From positions 9,834,706 through 9,898,705 of the forward strand of contig NC_088296.1 in the NCBI RefSeq assembly GCF_032854445.1: a stretch of DNA of 64,000 bases, given 5' to 3'. The notes under the pieces were generated by a model. It saw only the letters and a program-made list of their open reading frames with translations, was not told where the DNA came from and searched no databases. The number at the start of each line of letters is the position of its first letter. The first letter of the stretch is position 1. Made by a program: the position numbers and the translations under genes. The stretch comes from Liolophura sinensis. Its lineage: Eukaryota; Mollusca; Polyplacophora; Chitonida; Chitonidae. Shown here piece after piece: positions 9,209 through 19,841 of the stretch.

Positions 9209-10198
9209 ATGCATGTCCCCCTCGAGGAGTGTTGTCCGTCGGTCAGCAGTGACTTTGATTTGTGGACCTTACCTCCTGCCGACACCGGTGTTCGAGAAGG
9301 TTGCTGGGATGCCTACAGTCCCATTGCCAGCCTGAGCGATGTGGGGCCCGTGGAATTTCTCATCACCAACGGACGGTGACACTTTCTTGGACATGGCCAA
9401 CACCATGTTGTAGGAGAAGGCAAAAATCCTGGAAGGGGATGGAGAGGTTGTGGAGGACGGCAAGAGTGTAGCTCCGACTAACCTGTCGCTGCATTCGCTG
9501 TGGCCACAGGTCGACGTCTCACTGAACAATAAACTGATCACCGCTTCCACCAACATGTACCCGTACCGTACATACTTGGAGTTGTTGTCTTACGGCGCAG
9601 AGGCCAAGAACACCCAGATGTCCTCCGCCGTGTGGTATATGGACACCCCAGGGAAGACTGACACGACAGATGAGACTAACACGGGGTTTGACGAACGGCG
9701 CCTGCACTGCGACATGCTCCTCCAGCGGCATCACCTGCTGAACAATGTGACCGTGCGCATCCGTCTCACCACGGCGAAGGACGTGTTTGCTTTTGTGTCC
9801 GGTGAGAAGGCTCCCGACTACAAGACCTGCTTGGAGGAGGTGTTGATCTTTGTGCGTAAAGTCAAAGTCACCAGCGGTGTTCAACTGGGTCATTTGAAAG
9901 CGTTGGCTAAAACCCCTGCCAAGTACCCGATCCGCCGCGTGCTGACCAAGTATTTCTCCGTACCCAAAGGCTACACCCTCATCAACGAACAAAACCTATT
10001 TCTGGGCAGCTTATCGACACGTTTATTGCTGGTGTGTGTGAGCAACACGGCATTTGATAGGAACCCCTTCCATTTCCAGCACTTGTACACAAACTGAACC
10101 TGGTGCAAAAAGGTGATTTGCGCCTGAAGATGCAGTTTGCCAAACCACTGTTGGAAACCATTAACGTGATGTGCTACGCCGAATTCAGCAATACATAA
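9209..10198 (+). pseudogene. Major capsid protein (hexon, double jelly-roll), internally deleted
   Basis: Starts at ATG 9209. Signatures: SPIASLSDVGPVEFLI, FLDMANTML, VAPTNLSLHSLWPQVDVSLN, NMYPYRTYLELLSYGAEAKN, AVWYMDTPGKTD, LLNNVTVRIRL, EEVLIFVRKVKVTSGVQLGH, AKYPIRRVLTKYFSVPKGYT and ENLFLGSL-like NLFLGSLSTRLL. After FHFQHLYTN the frame stops at 10095-10097. The last protein block, LRLKMQFAKPLL then NVMCYAEFSN, follows at once in another frame and ends at TAA 10196-10198. About 200 codons of the second jelly-roll are therefore missing. Other breaks: a frame change near 9378 and a TAG at 9411-9413. It could not form capsomers. Family identification is strong. Confidence 0.88.
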
Positions 10199-10256
10199 AA
10201 ATAAACAAAAGCCGAAACGTGCTCTGTGACTTCGCCAGTTGAAAATCCAAAATAAC

Positions 10257-10703
10257 ATGGACACGGTGCATTTGCGACGTGTGCTACAGGCGGACGTGTT
10301 TACCCGTGCCTCGCTGGGGTATGTCTACGTTCGAGACCACCTCCCTCACCCAGTGACCGACACACCCTGATCCTGCATCGTCAACACAGACACGTGCCTC
10401 CGCCCTGGACAGCATTGGGTAGCCGTCTTCATAGACATGTGGTCAGACCCACCCCATCTCCGGGGAGAATACTTTGATTCGTACGGACTACCAACCCTCT
10501 ACACCGATATCACCGCTTGGCTAAACCGTAGGACACACCGCTGGACGTGGAATGATCGACGGCTGCAGAGTCTGGACACGGCCGTTTGTGGACAATATTG
10601 CGTGTAATACTTGACCCAGCGGGCTCGAGGTCGTCCCATGGACGCTATTGTAGATACGCTGGACAAGTATGCTGGATTAACATACGCCTGGAACCGGGCA
10701 TGA
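10257..10703 (+). pseudogene. Adenain-like (C5/Ulp1 fold) maturation cysteine protease
   Basis: One frame from ATG 10257 to TGA 10701-10703 (about 148 codons) with in-frame TGA near 10368 and TAA near 10605. The catalytic layout is intact: His in GQHWVAVFID, the acidic position in GEYFDSYGLPTLY, and Gln/Cys in AVCGQYCV. LNRRTHRWTWNDRRLQSLDT precedes the Cys as in adenovirus-type proteases. The enzyme would cleave capsid precursors during virion maturation, which supports a virus-like rather than purely transposon origin. It follows the hexon gene and its 3' end overlaps, tail to tail, the truncated polymerase. Confidence 0.85.
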
Positions 10704-13545
10704 TGTCATTTACTTCCGCGAACTCCACCATGGTGAAGCCTATGTCCTCCCGGTTCACATCGATGTTTTTAAAGATGGGTGGACATTCCCCAAAGTCCGC
10801 TCTGAGATGCTCCGGCACGTGTATGTCGCGTTCGACGATACCAAACAACCGATCTTGGACGACAGCCTCTACCAGCTGAGCCTGCGCTTGGGCTGTAGCT
10901 GTGACGGGGGTAAGCCGTACCCTTGCAGGAAGGCGCACAAGGTCGGGTTTGTTTTCCGCAGGCGAAGGAACTCCCACTCCCATATGGACACCAACTGGTA
11001 TCCCTGGGAACGGATGTGGGCTTCGTTTGCGTCTACTTCCCTTCGCAAATCTTGGGAGGTCAACCCCCGCCGGTCGTTGTAGCGCAGCTTCCCCTGGCGT
11101 GGGTGATTCAGGTGACAGCCGTGGTACTGGTAATAGCAACCGTGGAACTGGAAGACGGTGGGACGTTCGTCGATGTGGGCAAACCCGTCTACGGGAGTTG
11201 TCGATCACAGACCCGCTTCTCGGTGTGGTTCAGTCGGTGGCGGATGGGTACCCCCAGCTGGTGCGACTGCCAGTCCAGCAATTTTTCAGCCAGACGCGTG
11301 GCGATGCCGGAGGGGACGAACGTCTCCCCGTCACGTTGCCATCGGATGTAGTGACCCGCCGGCATGGGTGAGGCAAGGCAGGTCAAGTACAACGCGTTTG
11401 CATCGAACTCAATTATCCGCTGACAGAGCTTACCTCCCCGTATACGGGTCACGCCTCGTTCGTGGTACCGTTGAAATGTGATGCTCGGTCCACCCACGAT
11501 GTTTTTCTTGAAGCACTCGTGCATGTCTTTGTCTTTCTCACCGACGAGGGTGAATACGGAGCGCAAATCATGAAACAAGTAGCGGAGGGTGAGCCCTGGT
11601 ATGCTAATATAGTCTTTGAAGACGTGGACGTGTATGGTTTGGTAGAACACCACCATCTTCTCCGCCGCTTCCGTGAAGGGGATCACGTCCAGGTTGTTAT
11701 ACCACCGCAGCAAGTCTTTAACGGTACGCATGCCGTGCTTCCTCCACACCTCCTACACGGTCTTGTACTCGGCGTCCATGGTGGATCAGTTCGTTATCGA
11801 AATTGTGGCAGGGTGGAAGTGCCGTTTCCTCCAGACGGCCGAGGGAGTAGCTGTAACAAAATTTCCTTTTGGTGACGCGACAGTCGTAAGCTTTCACCCA
11901 CTTGTTGTAACTGTAATTAGGGGCCAGGTAATTTCAAAAGTCCAGAAAGTTCAGCTGCGGCGTGCTGAGGGCCATGTGGTTATTGTTACGCTTAATAACG
12001 TACTCCAAATCCCCACCCTTGACCAGGCGGGGGTAAAGCTGTTGCTTGATCAAGTTTAGGTCGTAGTTACTCGAGTTGAAGCCGACGGGGAGCTCGTTGA
12101 TATAGGCGACGAATTTGTCTCGTACCCGCCGAGTGTAAGACGGTTTGGTATCGTTGGCATTGAGGCGTTCTTTTAACTCGTCCAGGTTGTAGGCATAACG
12201 CTCGGTGAGATAGGCGCTACTGGTCGCGCTGATGGTATTAAGGTAAGCCATCATCCGCTCGACGAGCGCGTGGGGATCGCCGGTAGAGATGAAGCACACG
12301 GGCTGGTCGTAGTCCGGTACATTGGAGTTCACGCTGACACTTATGGGGATGTGTTGGAACGTCCATTCCGTTGAGCCGGTCATCACTTCGTCCACAGGGG
12401 CCAAGTAAGCTTCGAAGTCGTAACACGCTCGGTAAGGGAATATTCCGTCATCACCTTCCCGGAAGTAAATACCCATGTCCGCCAACACTTCGAAATTAGT
12501 GGGTTGATTGTGGAATACCCCCCCCCCCCCTCCCACTTCACACTTGGCAGGTGAAAGACTGGGCGTAACGGCTCATGTCCTTGATGTAGCTGAAATGCCG
12601 ATTGTACAGGTTTAACCGCATGGTGGGTGAAGTATAGCGCTCTGCACTGCGATGGATGAATTGCACCGAGTACGACTTGTGCATGGGGACGAGCTGGTAC
12701 ACTTGGATGTTCACGTTAAACAGGCTTTTCACCGTGTCCAGCGCACTGAGAGGTACCTCGTGGAAATGCCTCGGCTCCATCTCCACCGCCTCCAGATACA
12801 TGCTGTGGTAAAGGCGAGCCTGGTGTTCGCAGTTTTTGGGGTCGGTCTGGTCCAGATGGACGGCCAGGCATTTATGCTTGTTTAGATATACAAGCATAAA
12901 TAGTCCATGTAAGGTCCATTAGCTCCCCACACAAACGTGTGCAGTCCCTTGTTCCCCGCCAGGTAAGGCGGCAGCGCTATCCCACCCTCACCCATGGGTT
13001 GATGGGGAAGTTTGTACACAAAAAACAACACGTTGGTGAGGCGGTCCACGACCCATTTCGTATCGGGCCGTTGTCTTTGCGCCCAGGCGGGTGGACCTTG
13101 GCTGGAAAGATGCTGGGTGAGAAGTTCACGCAGGTCAGCCCGACTCACCACGCGGTACGGCGCGTCGAGTACCCGGGCGTTGTTGGTGCTTGGGTAATAA
13201 TACCGCACCTGCCCCGTCTCCTTGTGGCGCATGAAATACCCAAAGCTATAGTTGAGGGTGAAGGCGGTCGGCTGTTTCTTATAAATCGCGTCCAGATAGG
13301 TGGGGATGGCTCCAAGATCGCTAAGCCGATAATTGTAACAGTCATGTACCGGCTTGTCGCGATGAAAATAGGTCCGGATCGACCGCCAATGCTGCCGATA
13401 CAACTCCCGCAAATCACTCTCACCGCTAGGTAAGAGATCATGGCGGGGTTGGGTTGGGTCGTGTTGGAACTGGCTCGCCGGGATCCCCCACTTTTGGTGG
13501 TGGTGGTGGGAAAAGCGAGTCTCTGTAACAAAGCAGCGCGTCGGA
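10645..13545 (-). pseudogene. Protein-primed DNA polymerase B of the adintovirus/Polinton element, palm core deleted
   Basis: Minus-strand fragments in order: 13545-12882 (RELYRQHWRSIRTYF, FTLNYSFGYFMRH, VRYYYPSTNNARVLD), 12897-12538 (VHLDQTDPKNCEHQARLYH), 12536-11934 with exonuclease I CYDFEAYL and exonuclease II PVGFNSSNYDLNLIKQ, 11749-11189 with motif A-like EFDANALYLTCLASPMPAG and NHTEKRV, then 11208-10645 (RREVDANEAHIRSQGYQL, QDRLFGIVERDIHVP, PPIFKNIDVNREDIGF). It ends where the protease gene's tail begins, so the later core motifs (KxxxNSxYG and the DTDS motif) are absent. There are stops near 12895 and 11940, a poly-C frameshift near 12525, and several other frame changes. No clear ATG is seen; the frame is open upstream of 13412 to about 13545. 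Confidence 0.88.
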
Positions 13546-13551
13546 TAATAG

Positions 13552-14390
13552 CCTAAGTAGAGTCTAGAGCAGAGGTTAACTACAGTAGAGGTTAACTATA
13601 GTAGAGGGGTAAATATCGTAGAGTAGAGTACAGGCTAACTATCGTAGAGGTTAACTTCAGTAAAGGATAATTATACTATTGTATAGCTATACTATAGTAA
13701 AACTACAGTTGGGGAATAGTGCGGTCGGATAGCATGGTGACTGGATGTAAAAGGTCTGGGGCGTGTGATGCTGCGACACCCCAGGGACACTGCGTCAGCC
13801 AACGTCCGTGAGGCTTGCCGAATATTTACAGTCTAGTATAGCTCTAGTATCGCATAGTATAGCAGAGTAGAATATAACTATAGTATAGTATATTTATTTA
13901 TTTATTTATTTACTTCATTGTTGTTTTATGTCTTACTGAAGAATATTTCACTTAGCATAGCATAGTATAGCATAGTGGAGTACAGAACCGTACAGTATAG
14001 CTATAGTACAGTATAACTATAGTGCAGTATATTTACTTATTTATTTTATTTATTTATTTGATTGATGTTTCACGCCGTGCTCAAGAATATTTCACTTATA
14101 CGACGGCGGCCAACATTATCGTGGGAGGAAACCGGCCAGAGCCCAGGGGAAACCCACGACCATCCGCAGGTTGCTGAAAGACCTTCCCATGTACGGCCGG
14201 AGAGGAAGCCAGCATGAGCTGGACTTGAACTCACAGCGACCTCATTGGTGAGAGACTCCTGGGTCATTACGCTGTGCTAGCGCGCTAACCAACTGAGCCA
14301 CGGAGGCCCCTATATTTATTTAATTTTATGTGTGTATAGCTATAGTAGAGTAGAATATAACAACAGTAGAGTCACATTCCGTTTAAACAT
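13552..14390. repeat. Degenerate A/T-rich minisatellite of ctatagtagag/ctatagtata words, split by a SINE
   Basis: About 10-20-base degenerate units such as taactatagtagag and tagctatagtacagtata fill 13552-14030 and resume at about 14333-14375 after a SINE. The right end of the viral-type element must lie at or before its start; no terminal inverted repeat was recognised. Confidence 0.8.
14030..14310 (-). mobile_element. Full-length tRNA-headed SINE (family A)
   Basis: Read on minus: tRNA-like head with A-box-like gtggctcagttggttagcg and B-box-like gagttcaagtcc, a body, then the conserved tail gaatattcttgagcacggcg-type, aacatcaatcaaat and (AAAT)n. It is inserted within the A/T-rich minisatellite. 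This copy defines the family used for later entries. I do not assign a published family name. Confidence 0.9.
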
Positions 14391-14556
14391 GTGGGCTTAG
14401 ATGAACCATACAGCGCCAAAGGCTGGTTCCCGTCTATAGCCGTGTCAACAAACTGCCGTGAGTTATTCCCCCTGAAATTATTTTTCACTAATCGTATTGC
14501 TAATTCTGAGGTACGAAATACGCCATGGGTTTATGCTGCATCGTATGATAAACATG

Positions 14557-14660
14557 GTTTCCTCCCACCATAATGCTGGCCGCCGTCGTATAAGTGAAAT
14601 ATTCTTGAGTACGGCGTAAAACACCAATCAAATAAATAAATAAAATAAATAAGTAAATAT
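14557..14660 (+). mobile_element. SINE family A, 5'-truncated tail copy
   Basis: Contains cctcccaccataatgctggc, the gaaatattcttgagtacggc tail and (AAAT)n. The head is missing. Confidence 0.9.
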
Positions 14661-15077
14661 ACTGCACATTACACCGGAAGGCTTCTTCTGAAACTAATAA
14701 CATCATTCGTTACATAAATTGATATTGGGCACACAGTTTGGGAGATCTTTTCTTTAATAGTGGGCGTCCGTTGCAACTCACCATATCGCGAAAATAAACT
14801 TCATAACGTAAGGCTCTTTTAGGTGCACTTAAAGGAAGTACAAGTATTTATTAAAGTCAATATACATGTCTCGCATGGTTGAAGTCTGTTACGACCCAAA
14901 CTGTCTGTATTATAAAGAGATGGCTTGTTCGAAATACACGACAGTTTAGCCGCACAAAAAAGTAACCAAAACCAGCAGATTTTATTTTACAACAATTTAT
15001 TAGCTTTAACAAGAACAGATAATAAGACTTATACAAATACTAAAGTACTTAAGTTTAACAAGAAAGGATAGCAGTAT
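14661..15077. other. Non-coding stretch with a 46-base direct repeat
   Basis: No gene seen. At 15032-15055 and 15078-15101 the string tacaaatactaaagtactta is repeated 46 bases apart. Confidence 0.5.
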
Positions 15078-15653
15078 CTATACAAATACTAAAGTACTTA
15101 CGGTGTCAAGTCCAAACGGACGCATATATTCCACAATATATACCACACAGGCATAAATGCTCAGAGGCAAATTCACAAGAGGGAAAATCCACAGTGTAAC
15201 TGAGTGTATGACGAAATATACACAAAATTCCACAGACAGGGTCCGTGTACTAATAAGCACTGTGTATAGAAGAGCACAAATTAAACATACAAGTTCAGAC
15301 TGAACAAGTGCTCGGTGGAGATAGGATATAACAAAGCCAAAGGCTATAAAGACACCAAAATTCAGCACAAAAGGCCTACTAAAGTAATACACAGCGAAAG
15401 CATCCAAAACTCTCAATAATTCTCCGTTCTCTCCTTTTGACCTGCCCCCATAGGTCCCACATAGCCTGGTGGAATTGTCTAGAACAAGAAAATTCCTGAA
15501 CACCTGATGCAAACAAACAGGCACCGAACTGAGCGCATTCTGGAATACTCTAAGGCAGAGGCAGACAGCAGGCGCCGAACTCAGCGCATGCAAACAGTGG
15601 CAAGCCAAATTTAGAAACTGACGGCAGTCGTGCACATAACAAGTCTCATACAT
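15078..15653 (-). CDS. Hypothetical 191-residue hydrophobic ORF
   Basis: The longest ORF in 13.6-24 kb. Several hydrophobic stretches (VLNFGVFIAFGFVISYL, LVCLICALLYTVLI, VYFVIHSVTLWIFPL) could be membrane helices, preceded by a Cys/Leu-rich N-terminus with an imperfect internal repeat (ALSSAPAVCL / ALSSVPVCL). I recognise no family. It lies about 1.4 kb downstream, on the same strand, of a tyrosine-recombinase remnant and could be part of that element, or a chance ORF. No splice sites or polyA signal clearly frame it. Confidence 0.2.
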   Translation of the reverse strand: MYETCYVHDCRQFLNLACHCLHALSSAPAVCLCLRVFQNALSSVPVCLHQVFRNFLVLDNSTRLCGTYGGRSKGENGELLRVLDAFAVYYFSRPFVLNFGVFIAFGFVISYLHRALVQSELVCLICALLYTVLISTRTLSVEFCVYFVIHSVTLWIFPLVNLPLSIYACVVYIVEYMRPFGLDTVSTLVFV

Positions 15654-15884
15654 AAAAGGAGGGGTAGCGCCTGTATCTCATTTCTGGATCTTTAGAATAC
15701 ACCCGCGCAAGCCAGTTGAATATATAAGGTACGGCTCGGATATCTCTTCACACATATAAACCTCTACCTCTAACGTTCATACTGGAAACGAAACGTTAGA
15801 GAAGTCAGTAACATAGAAATACGCATATCAAAGGGGCATCCATCCCCCCCTCCCCTTCCCCCTAATAATCTCTCCAGGACAGAC

Positions 15885-16295
15885 AAAATGGCATTCATAC
15901 CATCCAATGCTCTTCTCAGATCCTACAAAGCGGTTTCCATCTCAACAATGCTCTATTCATGACAGACAAAGCAGCTTTTATTCGCTCCATGCTATTTCCA
16001 GGTCAGAAAAATGGATTTCCATTCCTTACAATGCTCTTTCCAGATCAGATGTTCATTCCAGGTTAAGCAAAGAGCCTTTTATTCCCTCCAAATGCTCTTT
16101 CCAGAACAGACAAAGTGGTTTCCATACCAATCAATGCTTTTCTCAGATCAAACAAAGTGGCTTCCATCCCCTCTAATGCTCATTCCGGAACAGATAAAGT
16201 GACTTACACGCCCCTCCTCACTCTTTTCACGCCAGACAATGTGACATCCGCACCATCCAATGCTCTCCCCAGATCAAGCAAAGTTATTTTAACAA
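15885..16295. repeat. Degenerate ~44-bp tandem repeat, about nine units
   Basis: Units marked by aatgctcttyccagatcaga and caaagtggttyccat recur at about 15907, 15948, 15989, 16031, 16089, 16134, 16174 and 16259. Divergence is high. ORFs reading through it are repeat products. Confidence 0.75.
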
Positions 16296-17090
16296 CTGCA
16301 AAAAGAACTATTCATAAGACGTCGAGAAATCCAAAAATCCAATATTATACCCTGGTACGCCAATGACCGTGGTGAAGTCATCAAGGACCGTACAATGCCT
16401 AAAGCCAGTATAAACCATTATCCTAAATGGTTAGGCTAAAAGCTCGCCGATTTCTTCAATACAAAAACCACCCTTCTTGACAGAAGTTTGTTTTATGACG
16501 TAAAACTATCTGGAACATAGTCAACACATTGAACAAACGATAATATTATTAAAGGCTTTCGATACTAACGGACATGATCTGTTTTCCTAACTTAATGTCG
16601 ATCTTTGGTAAGGTCTTAACTGGGTTCTGTGTAACGACATGGTGTATTTCTTGAAATTGACTCCAACACCGGGTTGAATATAAGGCTGTATGAACTTTAA
16701 TGCTCATAGAAACTCTATAATTGACCTGCTGCACGCATATATACATGGACTACAAATCCGGGAATGAAAACACCTATAAATGTAGACAGCGATAACCCAT
16801 CGTGATATCTATCAAACGCACATACATGTCGTTACATTGGCACAAAGGCAAGATGATATTCTACATAAACCCTATTATTACAATACGTATTATACCCGAA
16901 ACAACAACCCCAAAGGAATCCAGCCAGGCCACAGGCAACGGCCAACAAAACACAACAAAGCAAAAAAATATGAAACACATCTACATTCGCGAAAGGAAAT
17001 CAACGCCGCTCCTTTCCATTATGAGAAAATAAACAGGTCGACAGAAGAATTACATGTGGAGTCCGACACCAGCTGCACCATCGCCACGTA
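16296..17090. other. Non-coding stretch beside the recombinase remnant
   Basis: Only short unsupported ORFs on both strands. It may be decayed 3' flank of the tyrosine-recombinase element. Confidence 0.4.
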
Positions 17091-17829
17091 TTATGCCTTC
17101 TCAAACAAGATCAGGTTCCTCATGCGCCGGGACACTATTATACTACCTTTTAAATCCACTTCTAAGTGAAATTTGTAAGCATCACTAGCCCAGTCTCCTG
17201 ACATCTGTATGACTTCACCTGCAACCTGAGCCTGAAATGCGTAGGACGCACCACCCCTCCGAAAACTATGCTTAGAAAATAGGCTAGCATTATAACCTGC
17301 TGTAGACAAACGCAGACGACGAACACGCAGATACGACATGTATGTCACAGGACGAAATGTATTCTTATGAGGCAGAGAAAACAGAGCCATATCAGGATCG
17401 CCACAACTGTACATAGACCTCGTAGTCCTGAAGGAAGCTACCTGACATAAAGCAGATCCCGGTTAACTCCCGCTAACAAAACTGAATAGTTTTAGACCTC
17501 TTCATAAATAACATTAGATACTCGTCGGCCATACGCACGTTCTGCGAGACTAGCTGTTTGCCAGAGTCAGACTTAGCCAAACTAACCGGTACCAAATTAG
17601 TTTTTCTGGCCATGAGAAAAAGGCGAAGAGAAACATTTTAATTCTCGAAGAAGTAACCTCAGTTTAATAACCTCAAGACTGGGGGCTACCCACCCTAACA
17701 AAATATGCATAGTAGGAACTCCACTGAGATAATTATGTATAGACGCAACAGACTCGAAAGAACGACTCACAAATTGCGCATACACACATGTTATAAGTCT
17801 CCATTGTGATCTCTTCCACTACACAAATT
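17091..17829 (-). pseudogene. Tyrosine recombinase (Crypton/DIRS-type) remnant
   Basis: The C-terminal part (17414-17091) has the catalytic HSFRRGGASYAFQ (the HxxR signature), then VIQMSGDWASDAYKFHLEV, which supplies the His/Trp position and the nucleophile Tyr; SRRMRNLI ends it. Upstream on the same strand, 17829-17597 (SVASIHNYLSGVPTMHILLG, KLRLLLRELK) resembles the N-terminal core-binding domain of the same eukaryotic enzyme group. The middle (17596-17415), which should hold the first catalytic Arg, is full of stops and much too short, so the gene is deleted and dead. Such enzymes mobilise Crypton or DIRS-like elements. No reverse transcriptase is visible nearby, which leans toward a Crypton but does not prove it. 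Confidence 0.7.
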
Positions 17830-18740
17830 TATCAAATGTCAGGTCAAAATAGTTTCAAAGTTTGACAGAAAACAACCAAATCCCTTTATATATCTACATT
17901 CTTCACAGCCAGGAAAGATAACCTGTGCCAAAAACTTGTGCTGCAGGCTTGTCAGGACTGTTGTGTGCAGATTTGAACAAGCATTACAAATAGCATGCAG
18001 CTCCACAGAACCCTATTCACTAGCTGCCAACCCATTCATGTGAACTTAGCTCTAACAATCAGGCATGCACGCCGCAATAAAGACCCTAGGAGTTAAAGCC
18101 CCCAAGTGTAACAATTAGACGTTTTTAATGCGTTGAAAATATGTTCTTGACGTGAACATTATCACTGCAGGCAGTTTGTTTATAGCGAAATCGTTTAGCC
18201 TTGAAGACGGACGACACAGGAGCCGTGCCACAGGCTCGAATTTCGTCGGATTCTCCCTCCAGTGTGAGGTGACTTTAAACATAAATGAAACTAACTTCCG
18301 TCGTCTTCATATCACGGAACTGTGTACATTTATCTGAAAAACATTTATTGATGAGAGATGTAAATATTTTTGTTAAAATCGAAAGTGACTGTGTTCTCGT
18401 CGAGTTTGTAATTAGTCTAATGGCTGTTTCCGTTATTATGCACCAGTCTACTTACTGCGTTCTAATATACCTGTAACTGTAATCTATAAATATCTTATTA
18501 TGATATATCGTTTTTGATAGCGTCAGTTTAGCAAAAGTGACGTGAGTTCGAAGCACATGTTTCGTCGTCCACCTTTCTGGATTAAAACCTCCGCCGACAC
18601 GTGGTAATACGCTGCATTCCATGCAGCTATTGCTAGCAGGCCGCTATGTTTTGACTCTGAATAACATAAACTTGTCTGTCATTTCATGGCAGGAATATTT
18701 TAATAATTTTTATACAATTTTATTTTTTTAATTTTATAAT
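17830..18740. other. A/T-rich non-coding stretch
   Basis: Nothing recognised; only short ORFs of about 60 codons with no homology I know. Confidence 0.5.
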
Positions 18741-18744
18741 CTTT

Positions 18745-19022
18745 ATGCTGTCAGGGGGCGAGTGGGGTATAACGGACCCACGGGACCTTTGTGCCACATT
18801 TTATACCATCCGTCGTACGGTTTTTATGGGCGGGCAAAATTTTGATCACCTTTGATCTATGGTAAGCCTGTTTTTACCCCGGTGCTCACAGATTTTGTGT
18901 GTGTCTTTCATTGCAAAGTTGCACTAGTTTTCACGAGAATTTCATCAACCACAGTGGGAAGGGGCAAAACGGCACACTGGTTCGTTTTGCCCCGATCCAA
19001 GGTCCATTTTGCCCCTTTACCT
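18745..19022. repeat. GC-richer island with gggg-caaaacg inverted repeat
   Basis: ggggcaaaacg at about 18961 pairs with cgttttgcccc at about 18982, and a further ttttgcccc lies at 19007. The block is richer in G/C than the A/T-rich flanks and could be an old repeat, but no family was recognised. Confidence 0.3.
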
Positions 19023-19799
19023 CATATGTTCAATTAAATACCGTAATTTAGGCAAACACTTTCTAAAGGATAAATACCAGTTTGAAAACAACACTCATAG
19101 CAAATCAGAGGAAACATGGAGAAACCCATTATTTCTTAAACGTATATGATGTATGATGGTTAAAATATATAAAAAGTGTATCATGTACGCTTTCACAGCA
19201 GCCTGAAATGGTAGTTTACGATGACAAATTAAACTTCCAGCCCTTTACATATTATTTTCCTCATTAAAATTCTAAAATTATCAAAGCTACACGCCTAAAT
19301 ACCGAGTAGACCCACCCACACAACATTTCATGAATATTTTAAACGTGGACGCAGATATTCTAATCTGGCTTATGTCTGACCTCTATTCTAAAATTGAAAC
19401 TCTTCCACATTCACTGCATGTACTAAAGCGAACAGCAAAAACTTAATACGTGTAATGTATTCAACCATTGGAACCCTAGTAAACCATGGAGCAGTCCGTC
19501 ACTTAGCGATTCTATTTTATATTAGTGCATGGCAAGCTGCTTAACCACAGTATAGAAACATTTTATTTAACAAAAATCAATACAGATAAAAGAAAATCAA
19601 AGAAAAGGTATAAGTATCTGCAATATCTGCATTTATCACATTTAACAAAGGAGTTTATAGCCATCTAGGGTATTGCAACCTCTGACCGTGCTGACCACGT
19701 GTCCTTGTATAATTCATTTACAGCTGTATGTTGCTAATAAGACAGATATACATATTTTAATTATCTACTTGCATCAAATTTTTGATTTTATTTAATATT

Positions 19800-19800
<1 letters not shown>
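19023..19800. other. A/T-rich non-coding stretch
   Basis: No gene or repeat recognised. Confidence 0.5.

Positions 19801-19802
<2 letters not shown>

Positions 19803-19838
<36 letters not shown>
19803..19838. repeat. (TA)n microsatellite
   Basis: About 18 TA units. Confidence 0.95.

Positions 19839-19841
<3 letters not shown>

Noticed and set aside
13430-13600. Terminal inverted repeat of the Polinton
   Set aside because: ggttgggttgggt occurs near 3225 and 13445, but in direct, not inverted, orientation, so it does not qualify.
15907-16366. Plus-strand ORFs in the 44-bp array
   Set aside because: Repeat products with no recognised domain.
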